64,000 nt of DNA from NCBI RefSeq assembly GCF_023822065.1, contig NZ_CP084930.1:2310001-2374000 (forward strand), written 5' to 3'. The notes beneath the pieces were generated by a model. The model saw nothing but the letters and a program-made list of their open reading frames with translations, searched no databases and had not been told where the DNA came from. The position numbers were made by a program, and so were the translations under genes. The stretch comes from Sphingomonas morindae. Its GTDB lineage: Bacteria; Pseudomonadota; Alphaproteobacteria; Sphingomonadales; Sphingomonadaceae. How positions within the stretch are numbered: the first letter of the stretch is position 1; the number at the start of each line of letters is the position of its first letter. Shown piece after piece: positions 24,111-34,300 of the stretch.

Positions 24111-25231
24111 CGCGCTTCGATGTCGTGATCGTGGGCGCCGGCATGGCGGGGGCCAGCCTCGCCGCCGAGCTGGCGGGACAGGGCCGGGTGCTGCTGCTCG
24201 AGGCCGAGCCGCAGCCCGGCTACCACGCCACCGGCCGCTCCGCCGCCTTCTGGACCGAGACCTATGGCGGCCCCGCCGTGCAGCCGCTCACCAGCGCCTC
24301 GCACGCGCTGCTCGCCGCGCCGCCGCCGGGCTTCGCCGAGACGGGCTTTCTCCGCCCGCGCGGCGCGCTGCACCTGGCCGGGCCGGCCGAGGCGGCGGCG
24401 CTGGCGGACTTCGCCACGCGCTTCGCCGACAGCGGCGTGACGCTGCACGCGCTCGACGAGGCGGCCGTCCGCGCGCGCGTGCCGCGTCTGCGCGCCGGGC
24501 CGTGGCAGGCGCTGTGGGAGCCGAGCACCGCCGATATCGACGTGGCGGCGCTGCACGCCGCCTATCTGCGCGCGGCGCGGCGCGGCGGCGTGGTGCTGCG
24601 CACCGGCGCCCCGCTGGCCGAGGCGCGTCGCGTGGCGGGGGGCTGGCGGCTGGTGGCGGGCGGCAGCGCGATCGCCGCCGGCCTGCTCGTCAACGCCGCC
24701 GGCGCCTGGGCCGATGCGGTGGCGGCGATCGCGGGCGCGGCGCCGCTGGGCATCCGGCCCTATCGCCGCACCATGGCGCAGCTGCGGGTGGAGCCGCCCG
24801 CGCCGGCGGCGCTGCCGCTGGTGCTGGACATTGCCGGGCGCTTCTACTTCAAGCCCGAGGCGGGGGGACGGCTGTGGCTGACGCCGCATGACGAGACCGC
24901 CTGTCCGCCCGGCGATGCCGCGCCCGAGGAGATCGACATCGCCCGCGCGCTGGATCGGTTCGAGCGCGTGGCGGACTGGCCGGTGGCGGCGGTGGAGCGG
25001 CGCTGGGCGGGGCTGCGCAGCTTCGCGCCCGATCGTCTGCCCGTCTATGGCGCGGATCCGGCCTGTCCCGGCTTCTTCTGGTTCGCGGGGCAGGGCGGCT
25101 TCGGCATCCAGACCGCGCCGGCGGCGGCGCGGCTGGCGGCGGCGCTCATCCACGGCGCCGCCGCCCATCCGAGTGTCGCCGCGATCGATCCCGTCCGCTA
25201 CGCGCCCGGCCGCGCTTCGCTGGCGGGCTGA
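24107..25231 (+). CDS. FAD-dependent oxidoreductase (DAO / D-amino-acid dehydrogenase type)
   Basis: A 374-aa flavoprotein. The N-terminal Rossmann motif is VVIVGAGMAGASLAAELA with an acidic strand end (LLLEAEPQPG). The DAO-family segments HATGRSAAFWTETYG, VNAAGAWAD and the C-terminal FAD-binding GLRSFAPDRLPVYG and FAGQGGFGIQTAP are present. Such enzymes oxidise amines, glycine or D-amino acids. The substrate is not predictable. It forms a two-gene unit with the overlapping alpha/beta hydrolase. Confidence 0.88.
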   Translation: MTRFDVVIVGAGMAGASLAAELAGQGRVLLLEAEPQPGYHATGRSAAFWTETYGGPAVQPLTSASHALLAAPPPGFAETGFLRPRGALHLAGPAEAAALADFATRFADSGVTLHALDEAAVRARVPRLRAGPWQALWEPSTADIDVAALHAAYLRAARRGGVVLRTGAPLAEARRVAGGWRLVAGGSAIAAGLLVNAAGAWADAVAAIAGAAPLGIRPYRRTMAQLRVEPPAPAALPLVLDIAGRFYFKPEAGGRLWLTPHDETACPPGDAAPEEIDIARALDRFERVADWPVAAVERRWAGLRSFAPDRLPVYGADPACPGFFWFAGQGGFGIQTAPAAARLAAALIHGAAAHPSVAAIDPVRYAPGRASLAG

Positions 25232-25237
25232 GCGCGC

Positions 25238-26701
25238 TCAGCCATGGGCGACGCGGCGCGGGCGGGGGCTGGCCGCCGGTGCCCGCCGCGCCGCGGCGGC
25301 GGGCGCCGCGCCCGGCTCGTTGAGCGTGAAGGCGGTGAGCAGCCCGTCCAGCCGGCTCGCCTGACCGGCGAGGCTGCGCGCGGCGGCGGTGGTTTCCTCC
25401 ACCATCGCGGCGCTCTGCTGGGTCATCTGATCCATCTCGCCGATCGCGCTGTTGACGTTGGCGAGGCTGGTCGATTGCACCTCGGTCGCCTCGGAGATGC
25501 GGCTGGCGAGGGTGGAGACTTCGGAGACGTGGCTGGCGATGCGATCCAGCGTCTCGCCCGAATTGCGCACCAGCCCCACGCCCTTCATCACCTCGGTCTG
25601 GCTGGCGTCGATCAGCGTGCGAATATGTTTGGAGGCATCGGCCGAGCGCTGGGCGAGCGCGCGCACCTCCTCCGCCACCACCGCGAAGCCCTTGCCTGCC
25701 TCGCCGGCGCGCGCCGCCTCGACCCCGGCATTAAGCGCGAGCAGGCTGGTCTGGAAGGCGATGCCGTCGATCACGTCGGTGATCTGCGCGATCTCGGCGG
25801 CGGAGCGCTTGATCGCGTCCATCGCCGACACGGCATCCCGGATCACCACGCAGCCCGCCTGCGCGTCGCCATGCGCCTGCGACACGGCGCGATCCACATT
25901 CTGCGCATCGCCCGCGCTGGTGCGGACCGCGCCGGTGATCTGGCCCATCGCGCCCGCCGTCTCTTCGAGCGCGGCGGCCTGATGCTCGGTGCGGCGCGCC
26001 AGATCGTCCGAGGCCTGGCTGATCTCGTCGGCGCCGAGCTTCACGCTCGAGGCCGCGTCGGCCACGTCGAGCAGCGTCTGGCGGATCTTGGCGCGCATCT
26101 GCTCGAAATCGCCCGCGAGCGCGGCATAGGCCTCCGGCAGATCATCGAGCGGGCGGCTGAAATCGCCCGAGGCGAGCGCCGCCAAGGCGCTGCTGAGCCG
26201 ATCGAGCACCGCCACGCGGGCGGCCTCCTCCGCCGCGAAATAGGCCGACAGCGCGACATCCATGTCGAGCAGCGCGACCTTGACCAGCGTCGCGACGGTC
26301 CGCGCACGACGGCGCCCGAACAGGCCGCCGAGATGCGACCGGATCAGATGCTCGAGCGTGATGGCGTAGCCGCCGATATACCAGGTGGGCGCGAGCCCGA
26401 TCCGCGCATGGACATTGCCGATCTGCTCGCCCCGCGCGATCGCGGCGGCATCGATCCGGTTGCCAAACAGATGCTGCCAATGGCTGAACTGCTTGGCCGA
26501 GGCGCGATCCATCGCCGACTGATCGGGAAAATAGCGGTTGATGCCGGGCATCGTCGACATATGCTTGTAGAAGGCGACCAGCGCCGACTTAGCCGATTTG
26601 GTGACGAGCCGCGCGATGGCGGGGAACTGCTTGTAGTTGTCTTCGGTCAGATGAAAAAGACTGAGCCGGTTGATTGACGGATTGGAAGAATTCGTCTCCA
26701 T
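25238..26701 (-). CDS. Globin-coupled methyl-accepting chemotaxis protein (HemAT-like)
   Basis: A 487-aa soluble chemoreceptor with no membrane segment. The N-terminal protoglobin domain spans about residues 20-180. Its proximal heme ligand is probably His98, in [18 protein letters not shown], the hallmark of globin-coupled sensors. The signalling domain follows (about 225-440), with the hairpin tip [35 protein letters not shown]. It should sense oxygen or another heme ligand and signal to CheA/CheW. No C-terminal pentapeptide tether is seen; the tail is Ala/Arg-rich. No che genes lie nearby. The ATG at 26701 was chosen over a GTG/ATG farther up by fit to the family start. Confidence 0.92.
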   Translation of the reverse strand: METNSSNPSINRLSLFHLTEDNYKQFPAIARLVTKSAKSALVAFYKHMSTMPGINRYFPDQSAMDRASAKQFSHWQHLFGNRIDAAAIARGEQIGNVHARIGLAPTWYIGGYAITLEHLIRSHLGGLFGRRRARTVATLVKVALLDMDVALSAYFAAEEAARVAVLDRLSSALAALASGDFSRPLDDLPEAYAALAGDFEQMRAKIRQTLLDVADAASSVKLGADEISQASDDLARRTEHQAAALEETAGAMGQITGAVRTSAGDAQNVDRAVSQAHGDAQAGCVVIRDAVSAMDAIKRSAAEIAQITDVIDGIAFQTSLLALNAGVEAARAGEAGKGFAVVAEEVRALAQRSADASKHIRTLIDASQTEVMKGVGLVRNSGETLDRIASHVSEVSTLASRISEATEVQSTSLANVNSAIGEMDQMTQQSAAMVEETTAAARSLAGQASRLDGLLTAFTLNEPGAAPAAAARRAPAASPRPRRVAHG

Positions 26702-26727
26702 GGCACTACTCCGCATCTCTGCGAACC

Positions 26728-26735
26728 TTATCGGA
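26728..26735 (-). promoter_or_regulatory. Possible sigma-28-type -10 element before the globin chemoreceptor
   Basis: On the minus strand the bases read TCCGATAA, seven of eight matching the flagellar sigma factor -10 consensus GCCGATAA, 26 bases before the chemoreceptor ATG. A matching -35 at the right spacing is not convincing. A related TCCGATAC precedes the second chemoreceptor gene. Confidence 0.3.
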
Positions 26736-26790
26736 TCTCACGGTTAATCAACTCTTGTATTCATTTTTTGTCCGACGAAGGTATGACGGG

Positions 26791-26815
26791 AAAAAGCCCG
26801 TAAATGCTGGGCTTT
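26791..26815 (-). terminator. Weak terminator-like hairpin
   Basis: AAAGCCC pairs with GGGCTTT across a nine-base loop. Read on the minus strand the stem runs into five T residues, as in a small intrinsic terminator. No gene clearly ends here, so it may close an unrecognised transcript or be chance. Confidence 0.3.
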
Positions 26816-27108
26816 GCCGGAGTCGGCCCGGCTGGAGAATGGCGCCGCCGGCATCGCCGCGCCGCCCCGGGCCGTCGCGTCCAAAGCGCTAAATAGTTGC
26901 CGATACTTGTGAAAACTCTCGAGCGCGGCGGCCGGGCGCGGCTGGCTCGAAGGGGCGTGGCGGCGGCAGGCGGTACGGCGATCGTCGGAGCGATGGCCGT
27001 CTTGCGGCCGGTCCGCGTCGCAACGCCGAGTTTAAAATCAATCCTGAGGAATATACGGTAGTTATGCCCGTCCCGGTCGAAGAATGCGGCGCGGCGCGGG
27101 ACAATGGC

Positions 27109-27138
27109 GAGGCGCCTCAATCGAAGCGCCTCGCTTCG
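27109..27138 (+). promoter_or_regulatory. Overlapping alternative hairpins in the FMN reductase leader
   Basis: Two stems compete for the same bases. GAGGCGC (27109-27115) pairs with GCGCCTC (27126-27132), and CGAAGCG (27122-27128) pairs with CGCTTCG (27132-27138). A T-rich run (TTCTTTTT) follows about 10 bases later. This layout resembles an attenuator, but no leader peptide or known riboswitch core is recognised. Confidence 0.3.
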
Positions 27139-27308
27139 GCCCATCCTGTTCTTTTTGCGACCGAAACGAGACGGGCGCCGAATGCCCGTCGGCGCGGGCG
27201 GTGGCGTGCGCGGATCGGCCCGCGGGCGATTGCCTTGGGCTGGGCCGCGTGCCAAGCGCTGCGCTCCAGACGGATGGCGCCGGAATGGCGCCGCAAGGAA
27301 GGGACAGC

Positions 27309-27917
27309 ATGGCCAATCCGTACATCGTCGGCATCGGCGGCACGACCGGTTCCGGCTCCACCACCGAATGCGCGCTGGCGGCCGCGCTGGCGGCGGCGGA
27401 GGCCGATGGCGCGCGGGTGCGGCTGTTCGGCGGCGGCGATCTCGTGGCGCTGCCGCATTATCGGCCGGGCGCGGTGGCCGAGTCTCCGGTGGCGCAGGCG
27501 ATGATCGAGGCGGTGCGTGCCGCCGATGGTCTGGTGATCGCCAGCCCCGGCTATCACGGCTCGATCTCGGGCCTGGTGAAGAACGCCATCGACTATCTGG
27601 AGGAGACGGCGCGCGACGCCCGCGTCTATCTCGATGGCCTGCCGGTGGGGCTGATCGTCACCGCCTATGGCTGGCAGGCGACGGGCTCGACGCTGGGCAC
27701 GCTGCGTGCGATCGTCCATGCGCTGCGGGGCTGGCCGACGCCGATGGGCGCCGCGATCAAGGCGCGCAGCGGCCTGTTCGTGGAGGGCGCCTGCACCGAT
27801 CCGGCGGCGGCGGCGCAGCTCGATCTGGTGGGGCGCCAGGTGGTGGAGTTCGCACGGCTGCGGCTGCGGGCGCCGCTCGTCACCTCGACCGGCCCGCAGA
27901 CCGACAATCTCGGCTGA
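27309..27917 (+). CDS. NAD(P)H-dependent FMN reductase
   Basis: A 202-aa flavodoxin-like protein of the NADPH-dependent FMN reductase family. The FMN phosphate loop is GGTTGSGSTTECAL (about residues 10-23) and the isoalloxazine-side segment is SPGYHGSISGLVKNAIDYLEE, the family signature. Such enzymes supply reduced FMN to monooxygenases or reduce quinones and azo compounds. The ATG at 27309 is 13-15 bases after GGAAGGGA. No partner monooxygenase is next to it. Confidence 0.9.
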   Translation: MANPYIVGIGGTTGSGSTTECALAAALAAAEADGARVRLFGGGDLVALPHYRPGAVAESPVAQAMIEAVRAADGLVIASPGYHGSISGLVKNAIDYLEETARDARVYLDGLPVGLIVTAYGWQATGSTLGTLRAIVHALRGWPTPMGAAIKARSGLFVEGACTDPAAAAQLDLVGRQVVEFARLRLRAPLVTSTGPQTDNLG

Positions 27918-27978
27918 AACGGATGCAATTGCCGCGCCCGTTTACCAGCTTTTAAAGCCTTGCCGCCAGGGTGAGGCC

Positions 27979-28887
27979 ATGGCCTCGCCCCGTCGCCTTG
28001 CTCCCGCCCTGATCGGCGCCGCGCTGCTGGCGGCGGCCGTCCCCGCGCCGGCGCAGATCCGCGTGCTGGTGGCGGGCGGGATCGAGGATGTGCCCGCCGG
28101 CGTGGTGCGCGTCATCACCGAGGATGCGCAGGGCCGCCGCAGCGTGGCCGACGAGCCCTTTGCCGGCGTCGCCACGCCGGGCGCGGCGACCATCACCACC
28201 ACCGAGGAAAGCGAGGAGGATGGGCGCGGCCGGCTCGTCTCCCGCCGGATCGTGACGCGGATCATGCCGATCGCGCTGGCGGCGGCGGCGATGCCGGTGC
28301 GCGAGGCGCGCTTCGCGCCGCCCCGCGATGGCGCCGCCTTCTACACGCCGCCGCCCCGGCTCGCGCTCGACGAGCAGGCGCTGGCCGAGGCACCGGCGGC
28401 CGAGGCGGTGCTCGACAGCCAGGGCCAGGACGATCCCGCGCCGGCGCGCCTCGCCGAGGCCGATCGCGCGGGCGCGGGCGGCGTGCTGCGCATCGCGCGC
28501 GACAGCGAGACCGGACATTTCATCGCGCCCGTGCGCATCAACGGCGTGATCGTGCGCGCGATCGTGGATACGGGCGCGCAGGAGACGATCCTTTCCGTCG
28601 CCGATGCCCAGGCGACGGGCGCCGACCGCGCCACCATCGGCAGCGAGCCGATGGCCGGCATCGGCGGCATGACCCAGCTCGCCGTGGCGCGGCTGCGCTC
28701 GCTGGAGGTGGGCGGGCAGCGGCTCGGCGCCTGTCGCGTGGCGATCGGCGCGCCCGGCATTCCCTATACGCTGCTCGGCCAGACCGAGATCGGCCGGCTC
28801 GGCCGGATCGTGATCGAAGGCGGGGTGATGACGATCACCGCGCCGGCGCCGGCCGGCCAGACGCCGCTGCGCGTCGCGGCGCGCTGA
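27979..28887 (+). CDS. Retropepsin-like (clan AA) aspartic protease, exported
   Basis: A 302-aa protein with a signal peptide (MASPRRLAPALIGAALLAAAVPAPA). A C-terminal single-domain aspartyl protease fold starts at about residue 175. The catalytic Asp197 is in IVDTGAQETILS, followed by the flap-like GIGGMTQLAVARLRSLEVGG and ending YTLLGQTEIGRLGRIVIEGG. It resembles the TIGR02281-type periplasmic/membrane proteases of alphaproteobacteria, which are expected to act as dimers. The N-terminal 150 residues are poorly conserved and of unknown role. It follows the FMN reductase gene by 61 bases. Confidence 0.85.
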   Translation: MASPRRLAPALIGAALLAAAVPAPAQIRVLVAGGIEDVPAGVVRVITEDAQGRRSVADEPFAGVATPGAATITTTEESEEDGRGRLVSRRIVTRIMPIALAAAAMPVREARFAPPRDGAAFYTPPPRLALDEQALAEAPAAEAVLDSQGQDDPAPARLAEADRAGAGGVLRIARDSETGHFIAPVRINGVIVRAIVDTGAQETILSVADAQATGADRATIGSEPMAGIGGMTQLAVARLRSLEVGGQRLGACRVAIGAPGIPYTLLGQTEIGRLGRIVIEGGVMTITAPAPAGQTPLRVAAR

Positions 28888-28988
28888 TCCCGCCGCCGCC
28901 TCCACCCGACGCGCCCCCCTCTTCCCCGCCGCCGCCACCCCGCTACAGACGGAGCGCACCGCGCCGGCGCGCGGGCGAAGGAGGCGAT

Positions 28989-29750
28989 ATGACCAGAACC
29001 GTTCTCATCACCGGCGCCACGGCGGGCATTGGCGAGGCCGCGGCCGAGCGCTTCGTGGCGGCGGGCTGGCATGTCGTCGTCACCGGCCGGCGCGAGTCGC
29101 GGCTGCGCGCGCTGGTGGAGCGGCTCGGGCCGGACCGCGCGCATGGCGCCGCCTTCGACGTGCGCGACGCCGCCGCGCGGGACGCCGCGCTGGATGCGCT
29201 GCCGGCCCCGTTCGCGGCGATCGATCTGCTCGTCAACAATGCCGGCCTCGCGCTCGGTACGCGGCCCGCTCAGGAGAGCGATCTCGGCCAGTGGCAGACG
29301 ATGGTGGAGACGAACATCGGCGCCGTGATCGCGCTCACCCACAAGCTGCTGCCGGGGCTGATCGCGCGGCGCGGCGGGATCATCAACCTGTCCTCGGTGG
29401 CGGCGACCTATCCCTATAGCGGCGGCAACGTCTATGGCGCGACCAAGGCTTTTGTGACGCAATTCTCGCTCGGCCTGCGCGCCGATCTGCACGGCACCGG
29501 CGTGCGCGTGACCTCGATCGAGCCGGGCATGGTCGAGACCGAGTTCACGCTCGTCCGCACCGGCGGCGATCAGGCCGCGTCCGACGCGCTGTACCAGGGC
29601 GCGGTGCCGATGACCGCCGACGACATCGCCGCCACGCTCCTGTGGGTCGCCGAACTGCCGCCGCACCTCAACATCAACCGGCTGGAGCTGATGCCCGTCA
29701 ACCAGAGTTTCGCGGGCTTCCAGGTCGCGCGGCCGTCCGCGACGGGCTGA
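28989..29750 (+). CDS. Short-chain dehydrogenase/reductase (YdfG-like)
   Basis: A 253-aa classical SDR. The cofactor motif is TGATAGIGEAAAERF, the NNAG motif is present, and catalytic Ser, Tyr and Lys are in NLSSVAATYPYSGGNVYGATKAF. The C-terminal VNRLELMP-like segment (LNINRLELMPVNQSF) fits YdfG, which uses NADP to oxidise serine, allo-threonine and 3-hydroxy acids. An ATG at 28989 follows AAGGAGG at ideal spacing. It stands alone. Confidence 0.9.
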   Translation: MTRTVLITGATAGIGEAAAERFVAAGWHVVVTGRRESRLRALVERLGPDRAHGAAFDVRDAAARDAALDALPAPFAAIDLLVNNAGLALGTRPAQESDLGQWQTMVETNIGAVIALTHKLLPGLIARRGGIINLSSVAATYPYSGGNVYGATKAFVTQFSLGLRADLHGTGVRVTSIEPGMVETEFTLVRTGGDQAASDALYQGAVPMTADDIAATLLWVAELPPHLNINRLELMPVNQSFAGFQVARPSATG

Positions 29751-29922
29751 ACCGCGCGCCGCGCCGGGTTTCGGCGCCTCCGGCCGGCGCATGTCGGGCA
29801 TGCGCACCCCGCTGGCGCGGGACGTGACGCATATTTAACCTGCTTCACGCGGAGCGGTCATGATCCCGCGCCTATGGACAGGGGTGCGGGAGGGTTGATG
29901 CGTCCAGTCTTGTCAAGCGTAT

Positions 29923-29937
29923 CGCAACGAAGTTGCG
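29923..29937. promoter_or_regulatory. Inverted repeat upstream of the RND efflux operon
   Basis: CGCAACGAAGTTGCG is a perfect six-base inverted repeat with a three-base centre, about 105 bases before the adaptor gene start. It is the clearest symmetric element in the 292-base gap (29751-30042) and could be an operator or a leader hairpin. No regulator gene is adjacent. Nothing else in the gap is recognised. Confidence 0.35.
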
Positions 29938-30042
29938 GCATAAGGCCCCGCACCATGGCGGCTTTCGCCTAGCATCGTCGCCCGTCCCGTCATGCGCCCG
30001 GCGCCGGCTCCGAGCTGGCGATCAGTGTAGAGGTCCGTTTTC

Positions 30043-31305
30043 ATGTCCTATCTCGAAGCCGTCGAGCCGCTGCCCGCCGTGCGTCACTATTCCCGCGCGC
30101 GCCAGGGCCGCATTCTGCTGATCGCGGTGGCGGTGGTGATCGTGCTGGCGTTGGCGATCAGCGGCGTGCGCCGCCTCACCCGGCCGGCGCCGCCGGCCGA
30201 AGCACCCGCGATCAAGGACGGCTTCCGCCCCACCCCCGATCAGCGCGCGGGGCTCAAGATCGAGACGGTGGGCGAGGGGCAGGATCCCGCCGCGCTGGTG
30301 GTGACCGGCACCATCTCGGTCGACGAGGAGCATAGCACGCCGATCGTGCTGCCTTTCTCCGGCCAGGTGGGCGATGTGTACGTGCAGGCGGGCCAGCGCG
30401 TGGTGCGCGGCCAGCCGCTGCTGCGCGTCGCCTCCTCGGATTTCGTCGAGGCGCGCGACGCGCTGTTCGCGGCCGATGCGCAGCGCGCCACCGCCGCCGC
30501 CCAGCTGCGGACCGCGCAGGAAAATGCGCGCCGGCAGGAAGCGCTGTTCCGCACCGCCGGCGGCGCCGAGAAGGACTATATCCAGGCCAAGAGCGATCTC
30601 GTCGCCGCCCAGTCGGCGGCGCGCAGCGCCGATGCCGCGCTCGGCGCGGCGCGCGACAAGCTCGCCCTGTTCGGCAAGACGCCCGACGAGGTGCGCCATC
30701 TCGAGGGGGTGAGCGAGGTGGCCGGCATCTATTCCGCCACCAATTTCCGCGCGCCGGTGAGCGGCACCGTCGCCAGCCGCGATGTCGCGCCCGGCCAGTT
30801 CGTCAGCAGCGGCGGTGACAAGCCGCTGATGACCATCACCGATCTCTCGCGCGTGTGGCTGATCGCGCAGGTGCCCGAGACCGAGGCGGCGCATGTGCGG
30901 CTGGGCGATATCGTGCGCGTGACCACGCCCGCCTTTCCCGGCCGCGTGTTCAACGCGCGGATCGACAATATCGGCGCCGAGCTTGATCCCGCCACCCACC
31001 GCCTGCCCGTGCGCGCCACCGTCGCCAATCCCGACGAGGCGCTCAAGCCGCAGATGTTCGCCAGCTTCTCGATCGCGGCGACGCGCGAGCCGACGGCGAT
31101 CCTGGTGCCCGCCAGCGCGGTGATCCGCGAGGGCGACCAGGCGCGCGTGTGGATCGCGGGCCGCGACGGCATTCTCCGGCCCCGTTCGGTGACGATCGGC
31201 GACAGCGGCAACGGCATGGTGCGCATCACCTCCGGCCTGAAGCTCGGCGAGCAGATCGTCACCGCCGGCGCGATCTTCGTCAACGAAGCCGGCCTGGACG
31301 GGTAA
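30043..31305 (+). CDS. RND efflux periplasmic adaptor (membrane fusion protein)
   Basis: A 420-aa HlyD/CusB-type adaptor. An N-terminal membrane anchor (ILLIAVAVVIVLALAISGV, about 25-45) is followed by the barrel-sandwich/lipoyl halves (LPFSGQVGDVYVQAGQRVVRGQPLLRV and FRAPVSGTVASRDVAPGQFVSSGG) that flank a helical hairpin (about 140-225). The beta-barrel and membrane-proximal domains follow (to about 415). The arrangement fits the CzcB/CusB group, but no His- or Met-rich metal-binding tail is seen. The permease gene begins five bases after the stop. Confidence 0.9.
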   Translation: MSYLEAVEPLPAVRHYSRARQGRILLIAVAVVIVLALAISGVRRLTRPAPPAEAPAIKDGFRPTPDQRAGLKIETVGEGQDPAALVVTGTISVDEEHSTPIVLPFSGQVGDVYVQAGQRVVRGQPLLRVASSDFVEARDALFAADAQRATAAAQLRTAQENARRQEALFRTAGGAEKDYIQAKSDLVAAQSAARSADAALGAARDKLALFGKTPDEVRHLEGVSEVAGIYSATNFRAPVSGTVASRDVAPGQFVSSGGDKPLMTITDLSRVWLIAQVPETEAAHVRLGDIVRVTTPAFPGRVFNARIDNIGAELDPATHRLPVRATVANPDEALKPQMFASFSIAATREPTAILVPASAVIREGDQARVWIAGRDGILRPRSVTIGDSGNGMVRITSGLKLGEQIVTAGAIFVNEAGLDG

Positions 31306-31310
31306 GCGCC

Positions 31311-34300
31311 ATGGACAAGATGGTCTCCTTCGCGCTGCGCCAGCGCGTGCTCATCGTCGTGCTGCTCGCCGGTCTCATCATCGCCGGGGGCATCGCCTTC
31401 TCCAAGCTGAACATCGAGGCCTATCCCGATCCCGTGCCGCCGATGGTGGAGGTGGTGACGCAGAGCGCCGGCACCTCCGCCGAGGAGATCGAGCGCAACG
31501 TCACCATTCCGCTCGAGATCGGCATCGCCGGCATTCCGCACATCACCGCGGTGCGCAGCATCTCGCTGTTCGGCCTGTCCGACATCCGCATCCAGTTCAG
31601 CTATGACGTCGGCTATATGGAGGCGCAGCAGCAGGTGCTGGCGCGGCTTTCGCAGGTCGGCCTGCCGACCGGCGTGCAGCCCACCATCTCGCCCACCAGC
31701 CCGGTCGGCGAAATCTATCGCTACCGCATCTCGGCGCCCGCGGGCTATTCGGTGATGGACCTGAAGACGCTGCAGGACTGGGTGCTGCAGCGCCGCTTCA
31801 AGCGGCTGCCCGGCGTGATCGACGTGACCGGCTGGGGCGGCAAGCTGCGCACCTATGAGGTGGTGGTCGATCAGAACAAGCTCGCCGCCCATGGCCTCAC
31901 CATCGGCGAGGTGATCGGCGCGCTCGGCAAGAGCGACGGCAATGTCGGCGGCCAGACGATCAATTTCGGGCCGCAGGCGGCGATCGTGCGCGGCATCGGC
32001 CTGATCCAGTCCACCGAGCAGATCCAGAATGTGCTGGTCGGCACCGATGGCGGCGCGCCCGTGCTGCTGAAGGATGTGGCGACGCTCCGCATCGGCAACG
32101 AGCCGCGGCTCGGCATCGCCGGCGAAGGCCATGACAGCGACATCGTGATGGGCATCGTGCTGATGCAGCGCGGCGCCGAATCCGCGCCCACCATCGCGGC
32201 GGTGAAGCAGGAGATCGCCACGATCAACGCCGGCGGCATCCTGCCGCCCGGGGTGACGCTGACGCCGATCTACGACCGCTCGACGCTGATCGGCCTCACC
32301 ACCCACACGGTGCTGCACAATCTGATCGAGGGCGTGCTGCTGATCTTCGTGCTGCAATGGCTGTTTCTGGGCAATCTGCGCAGCGCGATCATCGTCGCCA
32401 CCACCATTCCCTTCGCGCTCGCCTTCGCGGTGCTGATCCTCACCATCCAGGGCGAATCCGCCAATCTTCTGTCGGTCGGCGCGCTCGATTTCGGGCTGGT
32501 GGTGGATGCCAGCGTCATCATGGTGGAGAATATCTTCCGCCACATGGTCGAGCGATCCGAACATATCGGCTCGGGCCATGCCCATCCGACGCTGGCGAGC
32601 CGCTTCTCGGCGATCCTCCATGCCTCCAACGAGGTGAGCCGCGGCATCTTCTTCGCCGCCGCGATCATCATCGCCAGCTTCATCCCGCTGTTCACGCTCA
32701 CCGGCGTGGAAGGCCATATCTTCGGCCCGATGGCCAAGACCTATGCCTATGCCATCGCCGGCGGCCTGATCGCCACCTTCACCGTCTCGCCCGTGCTCGC
32801 CGCCTTCCTCCTGCCCGACCGGCTGGAAGAGGTGGAGACGCGGATCGTGCGCGGGCTGCGGCGCGTCTATGAGCCGGCGGCGGCGTTCGCGCTCGGCAAC
32901 CGGCTGCTCACCATCGGCGCGGCGGTGCTGCTGATGCTCGGCGCGGTGCTGGGGGTGCGCGCGCTCGGCATCGAGTTCCTGCCGCATCTCGAGGAGGGCA
33001 ATCTCTATATCCGCGCGACGCTGCCGGCCTCGATCTCGCTCGAGGCGGGCCAGCCGACGGTGAACGCCATCCGCAACATCATCGCCGACTATCCCGAGAT
33101 CGAGCATGTCGCCTCGACCCATGGCCGCCCCGATGACGGCACCGATCCGACCGGCTTCTTCAACGCCGAATTCTACGCCCCGCTCAAGCCGTTCGACGAA
33201 TGGCCCAAGGGCGTGGACAAGGACAAGCTGACCGCCGAGCTGCAGCACAAGCTCAACGCGCGCTTTCCGGGGGTGGATTTCGAGTTCAGCCAATATCTGG
33301 AGGATGGCGTCGAGGAGGCGTCGTCCGGCGTGAAGGGCGCCAATTCGGTCAAGCTGTTCGGGCCGGACATGCAGGTGCTCGCCAAGCTCGCGGACCAGAT
33401 CCGCGACCAGATGAGCCAGGTGCAGGGCATCGCCGATCTCGGCGTGTCGAGCCCGCTCGGCCAGCCGACCGTGCAGATCGACGTGGATCGCGTCGCCGCC
33501 GCGCGCTACGGCCTGACGCCCGACGACATCAACACCACCGTCGCCGCCGCGATCGGCGGCCAGTCGACCGCCGATCTCTACGAGAAGGGCACCGACCGCC
33601 ATTATCCGATCGTGGTGCGGCTGGATCCGGCGCAGCGCGACAGCCTGGAGGCGCTGCGGCGCATCACCGTCGGCGCCCCCGCGCCGGGTGGCACGGGGCA
33701 GATCCAGGTGCCGCTCTCCGAGGTGGCGCATATCCAGCTCACCTCGGGTGCGTCCTTCATCTATCGCGAGCATCAGGAACGCTATGTCCCGATCAAGTTC
33801 AGCGTGCGCGACCGCGATCTTGGCGGCGCGATCGGCGAGGCGCAGGCGCGCATCGCCCGCTCGGTGAAGCTGCCCACCGGCTATCATCTGGAATGGGCGG
33901 GCGAGCTGGCCAATCTGGCGAGCGCCACCGCGCGGCTCGAAATGGTGGTGCCGATCAGCCTCGCGCTGATCCTGGTGCTGCTCTACGCCAATTTCGGCTC
34001 GATGACCGACACGCTGCTCGCCTTCAGCGTCATCCCCATGGCGCTGGTGGGCGGCGTGCTGGCGCTGGCGCTGACGGGCACGGCCTTCTCGATCTCGGCG
34101 GCGATCGGCTTCGTGGCCCTGTTCGGCATCGCGGTGATGGACGGCATCCTGATGGTCTCGAGCTTCAACCAAGGCATCGACGAAGGGCTGGACCGCGCCG
34201 CCGCGCTCGCCTCCATGGTCCGCAAGGGTCTGCGGCCGGTGGTGATGACCTGCCTCGCCGCCGCCATCGGCCTGCTGCCCGCCGCGCTCTCCAACGGCAT

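Larger units (their letters stand above)
26702..27308. other. Intergenic region, 607 bases, no confident gene
   Basis: This is the longest gene-free stretch in the window. It is notably less GC-rich near 26740-26770 and 27020-27060. It holds the promoter side of the globin chemoreceptor (left), a small terminator-like hairpin at 26791-26815, and a pair of mutually exclusive hairpins at 27109-27138 in the leader of the FMN reductase gene. A 164-codon frame on the minus strand has Arg/Pro-rich composition and looks like noise. Confidence 0.5.

Noticed and set aside
26761-27255. 164-codon minus-strand frame in the 607-base gap
   Set aside because: Arg/Pro-rich, no ribosome site and runs through a hairpin; it looks like chance.
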